Assembly: GCA_947303085.1 (NCBI GenBank)
Contig: CAMYXP010000009.1
Span: 46,803-110,802 of the forward strand
From: an uncultured Bacteroidales bacterium
GTDB lineage: Bacteria > Bacteroidota > Bacteroidia > Bacteroidales > F082
Direction of reading: 5' to 3'
DNA: 64,000 nucleotides
In this document: piece after piece, positions 60,703 through 64,000 of the stretch
How positions within the stretch are numbered: position 1 is the stretch's first letter
Layout: each line of letters starts with the position of its first letter
Program-made: the position numbers and the translations under genes
Notes under the pieces: generated by a model
The model's database searches: none
What the model saw: the letters and a program-made list of their open reading frames with translations, nothing else
What the model was told of the DNA's origin: nothing

Positions 60703-63063
60703 TTAATTATTTTTCAACGATTTAACCGGATTCATCCTCGCCACGCGGTTGCTGCTCAAAACGACTACGACCGTCACCACGAGAAGCACTGCAATGGCTC
60801 CGATGATGAAATAGGTGGGCGAGAGGCCGATGCGCATGGCGAACAACTCCAACCATTTGTCGGCGAGGAAATAGGCAATCGCCACGCCAAGCATGGCCGC
60901 AATCAAAGCCAGTTTCAGCACATCCATCAGGAACATTCTGATGATCTCGCCCGACACGGCACCGTTCACTTTGCGGATGGCGACTTCCTTGCTGCGGCGG
61001 TTCGACTCGTCGCGCACAAAGCCAATCAGACCCATCAAGGCGATGGCCAAGGCGAACAGCGCGCCAATGGTGAATGTTCGTCGCATCTGGGACAAATACC
61101 CGTACTCTTGCTTAACCGCCTCGGTGTACGACTGCACCTCGACATTCTTCCGGTCAGGCAAAAACTCCTCGATGACCGACTTCACCTTGGCGATGGCCTC
61201 GGGGTTGACATCCCGCACCTTCACCACCAGAGTCTTAAAGACTTGATAAGGGTCGTCATTATTCACGTCCCAGCAAAAGCGGATGCTTGCCCTGTGGTCC
61301 CCGCCCATCATAGAGCCAAGGATATAATCTTCATACACACCGCAAATGGTATAGACATCGTCATCGTCGTCGCTGTGTTCCGAAATCAGGATGTCCTTGC
61401 CCACCGCGCCGTCACTCCAGTCGGCATAAAGGTTCATCTCCTCCACGAAGCTGCGGCTCACGGCCACATCCTTTGGCTTCGAGGGTGCCCTGCCCTCCGT
61501 CAAACGGAAGCCCATGATGTCGAAGAAGCCCTCCGTGGCACCGTATTGGTCGCACACGGCCATCAAATACTTAGATGGATTGTCGGGCAGCATGATGTTG
61601 TTTCCCGATGAGGTGTTCAACGGGATGCAATAGGTCAGTTCAGCCGCCTCCACATCGGGAATCTGCCTTAGTTTCTCGACAATCAGCGCCAGACTGGCCT
61701 TGTCAGCGCCTTTCAAGTGTGAATACAGCAACCGCTTGTATTCGTAGCCCATATCGGCGTTCAGTGCGGTGTTGTGTTGCCTGTCGGCCACGATGACCAT
61801 AGGCAACAGGATGGCATTGATGCCGATTTGCACCATCAGCAGCGAGAGTTTCCAACGGCGTTTGCTTTCCTTGTAGCCGCTGAAAGCCGTCGACACGGGA
61901 ATCCTGACGAACATCATCGCGGGGATGATTGCCGAGACGAGGAAAATGAAGACAATGATGGCAACAAGTGTCCATATTGTCTGCGGCACCATAAGTTGCT
62001 GGACGGGCAAGCCCAACAGCGACTCAATGACCCCGTTGAAAGCCCATATCAGCAAGGCGGCCACGGCCAACGCCGCTATCAGGTTCAAGGCCGTTTCCTT
62101 GATGAGCATCCAGTAGATGCTTCCCGAGCCCGCCCCATAGCATTTCCTGACCCCCATTTCCTTCGAGCGACGCACCACATCGGAGACGGCCATCAGCAGG
62201 TAGTTGAGCACCGAAACCAAGAGCAACAGAATAGCCACCACCGAGAGAATCATCATGGCGTTTTTGACCGATTGATTGTGACGGTGGAAAGTGGCAAAAG
62301 GCGTGAGCGTGTACCAAATCTTTGAGCCGTCGCGCTCCAACTCCTCCAAGGGCTGATGCGCCTCCTGCATCTTGCGGATAGCGTCCTTCAAGTCATTGGG
62401 ATCGACATTGGGTGCCAACTTGACATAGCCGCGATAGCGGTCGTTGCCAAGCCAATTGTTGTTGCTCCACTCTCCCAAAGCGGCGATGGTCGTCACGATG
62501 TCACATTGGATGCTACCGTTTTTCGGGAAATCCTCAAACACGCCAACCACAGTCAGTTTTACATTCGGCCCCCACACTTCGGTATAGATTTGCTTGCCTA
62601 TGGCCTCGTTCACGCCGCCCAACTTCTCCGCGAAACTACGGCTGACGGCAATGTCGCCATTGTATTGTTGCAAGGCCTGCATAGGGTCGCCCGCAAGAAA
62701 TTCCCGACCGAAGAAGTCGAAGAAACTGCTGTCCACAACAAGGCACTCACCCGAGAGAAGGTTGTCTTTTTCATCATAGATTTGTGCTCCGGAAATCAGG
62801 TTGGAATAACGCGTGGCGGCCTCCACACCTGGTACCTCTGCCTTGAAGCCCGGCGCCACAGCACCCGAAGTGCCCCAGAAGTCATCGGGGTCGCCGCCTT
62901 CCTGGAAGATGATGTTCTCCGTGATGCAATAGATCCGGTCCACATCCTTGTAGAAACTGTCGTACGACAATTCGAAGCACACCTTGGCAATCAGCACGAT
63001 GCCAATGGCGAGACCTATGCCTAACGATAGGATTTTGATGAGTTTGTCGGATATGCTATTCAT
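60703..63063 (-). CDS. FtsX/MacB-type ABC transporter permease 2
   Basis: A 786-residue paralogue of permease 1 with the same plan: N-terminal helix, MacB_PCD domain, two FtsX cores ('RRSKEMGVRKCYGAGSGSIY', 'RRSKEVAIRKVNGAVSGEII') and a short cytoplasmic end 'VARMNPVKSLKNN'. No ATPase gene follows it directly; it may share the one at 56154-56834 or form a separate complex. It follows a TolC-type gene, which suits a MacB-like tripartite export role. Its first ~100 coding bp are nearly identical to permease 1. Confidence 0.92.
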   Translation of the reverse strand: MNSISDKLIKILSLGIGLAIGIVLIAKVCFELSYDSFYKDVDRIYCITENIIFQEGGDPDDFWGTSGAVAPGFKAEVPGVEAATRYSNLISGAQIYDEKDNLLSGECLVVDSSFFDFFGREFLAGDPMQALQQYNGDIAVSRSFAEKLGGVNEAIGKQIYTEVWGPNVKLTVVGVFEDFPKNGSIQCDIVTTIAALGEWSNNNWLGNDRYRGYVKLAPNVDPNDLKDAIRKMQEAHQPLEELERDGSKIWYTLTPFATFHRHNQSVKNAMMILSVVAILLLLVSVLNYLLMAVSDVVRRSKEMGVRKCYGAGSGSIYWMLIKETALNLIAALAVAALLIWAFNGVIESLLGLPVQQLMVPQTIWTLVAIIVFIFLVSAIIPAMMFVRIPVSTAFSGYKESKRRWKLSLLMVQIGINAILLPMVIVADRQHNTALNADMGYEYKRLLYSHLKGADKASLALIVEKLRQIPDVEAAELTYCIPLNTSSGNNIMLPDNPSKYLMAVCDQYGATEGFFDIMGFRLTEGRAPSKPKDVAVSRSFVEEMNLYADWSDGAVGKDILISEHSDDDDDVYTICGVYEDYILGSMMGGDHRASIRFCWDVNNDDPYQVFKTLVVKVRDVNPEAIAKVKSVIEEFLPDRKNVEVQSYTEAVKQEYGYLSQMRRTFTIGALFALAIALMGLIGFVRDESNRRSKEVAIRKVNGAVSGEIIRMFLMDVLKLALIAAMLGVAIAYFLADKWLELFAMRIGLSPTYFIIGAIAVLLVVTVVVVLSSNRVARMNPVKSLKNN

Positions 63064-63236
63064 GGTTGAATTGTTGATTGTTTAATCGTTTAATTGTTTG
63101 TTGAGTTTCCCTTCGGGAATGGAGTGCTTGTCTTAGTTATATAGCGGCGGCAAGAACAAGTTGCCAATCTGTAGCGCCACAGGCCGCCGCGGTTAAAAAC
63201 GACCTTAGACCTCCATTCCCCGCAGGGGAATCTCTT
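63064..63236 (-). other. Structured intergenic region between TolC-type gene and permease 2
   Basis: No ORF. It contains several inverted repeats: TTCCC/GGGAA (63107-63119), TTCCCC/GGGGAA (63217-63231), GGGAATGGAG/CTCCATTCCC (63115-63124 with 63211-63220) and GCGGCGG/CCGCCGC (63144-63150 with 63184-63190). Together they could fold into one long stem with a central arm. It may be a dispersed repeat or a transcript element adjusting expression between the two genes. Confidence 0.55.
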
Positions 63237-64000
63237 TTACTGTTCTATATAATGTATCCCTCCATAGTAATTAACCACACTATTCTTAATAAAGTATTGA
63301 AGCCTGGCGTTCAATTGTTCCGCAAGGGCGTTGAGGTAGTTGTTCGATGCCGTCTGGTACTCGATAGACGAAATCAAACCCTGCTCGAAACGCTTGGTGT
63401 TCAGCACGTATGCCTCTTGCTGCAATTCTGCGCGGGTGTCGGCTTGGCGCAAGGCATCGGCGCTGCCGTCGCGGTCGGCGATGGCGCGGCGCACCTCGGC
63501 CTCCACCGTTTGGAGCGTCTGCTCATAATCGGCTTGGGCACGGTCAAAGGCATTCTTTTTCCGTGCGATGTTGGAATGCTTTGAGAGGCGGTCGAAAATG
63601 GGAATGCTCAACGAGAGCTGCACATATTCGCCGCCGTTGTTCTTCAACTGCTCGAAATACGGCGTGGGCACATAGCCTTCCATGCCCGGATAGGTGAAGT
63701 AACTCGACGACCAACCACCGTAGAGCGAGAGTCGGGGCAGCAACTGCCAACGAGCAGTTTTTAATGCGAGACGGGCATTTTTCATCGTGCCTTCGGCCAA
63801 AAGGACGGCAGGCATATTGGTTTTGGCTTGAGCCACTATGGCTTCGATAGATCCTCTCGCCCCTTCGGCCATGTCATACCGAACGAAGGAACGAGTGAGT
63901 GTATCTATGGCCGAAGGGTCTCGGGATGACATCGAAGCCAGACCCTCAATTTTCAACGGTTTTTCAATCGGCCAAAACATCACATCCTTCAGGGTGATGA
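63237..64000 (-). CDS. TolC-family outer membrane efflux protein (N-terminal part outside window)
   Basis: The C-terminal ~254 residues of a TolC/OEP protein; the frame stays open to the right edge, so it is partial. Family features are two helical hairpins ('PAVLLAEGTMKNARLALKTA', 'RFEQGLISSIEYQTASNNYL'), the strand region 'LLPRLSLYGGWSSSYF' and 'GEYVQLSLSIPIFDR'. An insertion of about 20-30 residues ('SSRDPSAIDTLTRSFVRYDM') is unlike any TolC segment and is encoded by a dispersed repeat. It precedes permease 2 and probably forms the outer-membrane exit of this export system. Confidence 0.88.
   Translation of the reverse strand, partial: ITLKDVMFWPIEKPLKIEGLASMSSRDPSAIDTLTRSFVRYDMAEGARGSIEAIVAQAKTNMPAVLLAEGTMKNARLALKTARWQLLPRLSLYGGWSSSYFTYPGMEGYVPTPYFEQLKNNGGEYVQLSLSIPIFDRLSKHSNIARKKNAFDRAQADYEQTLQTVEAEVRRAIADRDGSADALRQADTRAELQQEAYVLNTKRFEQGLISSIEYQTASNNYLNALAEQLNARLQYFIKNSVVNYYGGIHYIEQ
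63872..63931 (-). repeat. 60-bp dispersed inverted-repeat element read in frame inside the TolC gene
   Basis: TGTCATACCGA (63872-63882) and TCGGGATGACA (63921-63931) form an 11-bp inverted repeat with one mismatch. The length (60 bp, 20 codons) keeps the frame. The ends resemble those of the 59-bp element in the rlmB leader (7769-7827). A second inverted pair, CCCTTCGGCC (63861-63870) and GGCCGAAGGG (63909-63918), suggests the inserted unit may extend to about 63846. Confidence 0.6.

Noticed and set aside
60607..61611. 334-residue plus-strand ORF, and the related antisense ORFs at 61774-62325 and 62356-63024
   Set aside because: They lie opposite permease 2, which has a full set of FtsX/MacB motifs. 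Their translations are His/Arg-rich without any family signal, a typical shadow of a GC-rich gene.
63151..63169. Second sigma-54 promoter upstream of permease 2 (minus strand TTGGCA...TTGC)
   Set aside because: GG and GC are 14 bp apart instead of 12, and the sequence overlaps a hairpin of the structured spacer.

Overview
The window looks like chromosomal DNA from an uncultured or little-studied member of the Bacteroidales. The evidence is Bacteroidota-type promoters (a TAnnTTTG -7 box close to the start codon, few Shine-Dalgarno sites), DUF3078, DUF4249 and DUF4293 proteins, a TonB-dependent receptor paired with DUF4249, BspA-type leucine-rich-repeat proteins carrying type IX secretion (Por) C-terminal tails, a tricorn-like S41 peptidase, a PNGase F homologue, and Bacteroidota-type mobile-element genes. 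I cannot name genus or species.

Layout. 1-800: end of a TolC-type outer-membrane protein. 830-4628 (minus): rho, a small XRE-type regulator and a Na/Pi cotransporter in one tight operon. 4801-10227: DUF4293 membrane protein, a minus-strand operon (TonB-domain protein, DUF3078, YfcE-type phosphoesterase), rlmB, two tRNA-Leu genes, trmD and rplS. 10245-16513: S9 peptidase, divergent PNGase F homologue, dgt and tsaD. 16526-27612 (plus): tamB, a RecB/AddA-like helicase-nuclease and a tricorn-like peptidase. 27748-33523 (minus): an operon led by a TPR/HTH regulator lipoprotein, then a Cys-rich 10-repeat lipoprotein, a BspA-LRR protein with a sorting tail, and a small lipoprotein. 33789-41162: Na+/solute symporter, GH20 hexosaminidase, tRNA-Arg and tRNA-Tyr, and the DUF4249/TonB-receptor pair. 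41263-44876 (plus): a tightly coupled seven-gene operon headed by a MalY/PatB-type aminotransferase; it includes a 35-residue lipoprotein with an unusually short ORF.

44880-51055 is an accessory island: a 750-bp non-coding region with ten copies of an 11-bp repeat (GCCGTCAAAAA) in clusters of 2-3-3-2 at 21-bp spacing, embedding two diverged 222-bp modules, followed by a tyrosine recombinase, an unknown protein, two small HTH proteins, a VirE_N/BT4734-type protein and a PriCT/DUF3987 replication protein. No relaxase is present. Codons ending in C are noticeably more frequent than in the flanking genes, which points to transfer.

51058-64000 (all minus) is a sigma-54-regulated envelope transport locus: TolC-type protein (runs off the right edge), two FtsX/MacB-type permeases, a LolD/MacB-type ATPase, an NtrC-type response regulator with a short histidine kinase, a BspA-LRR protein with a sorting tail, and two AAA ATPases. 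A well-formed -24/-12 promoter and two phased 17-bp palindromes sit upstream of the first permease and probably connect the regulator to the transporter. A short dispersed inverted-repeat element appears in the 5' leader of rlmB, and a related one lies in frame inside the right-hand TolC gene.
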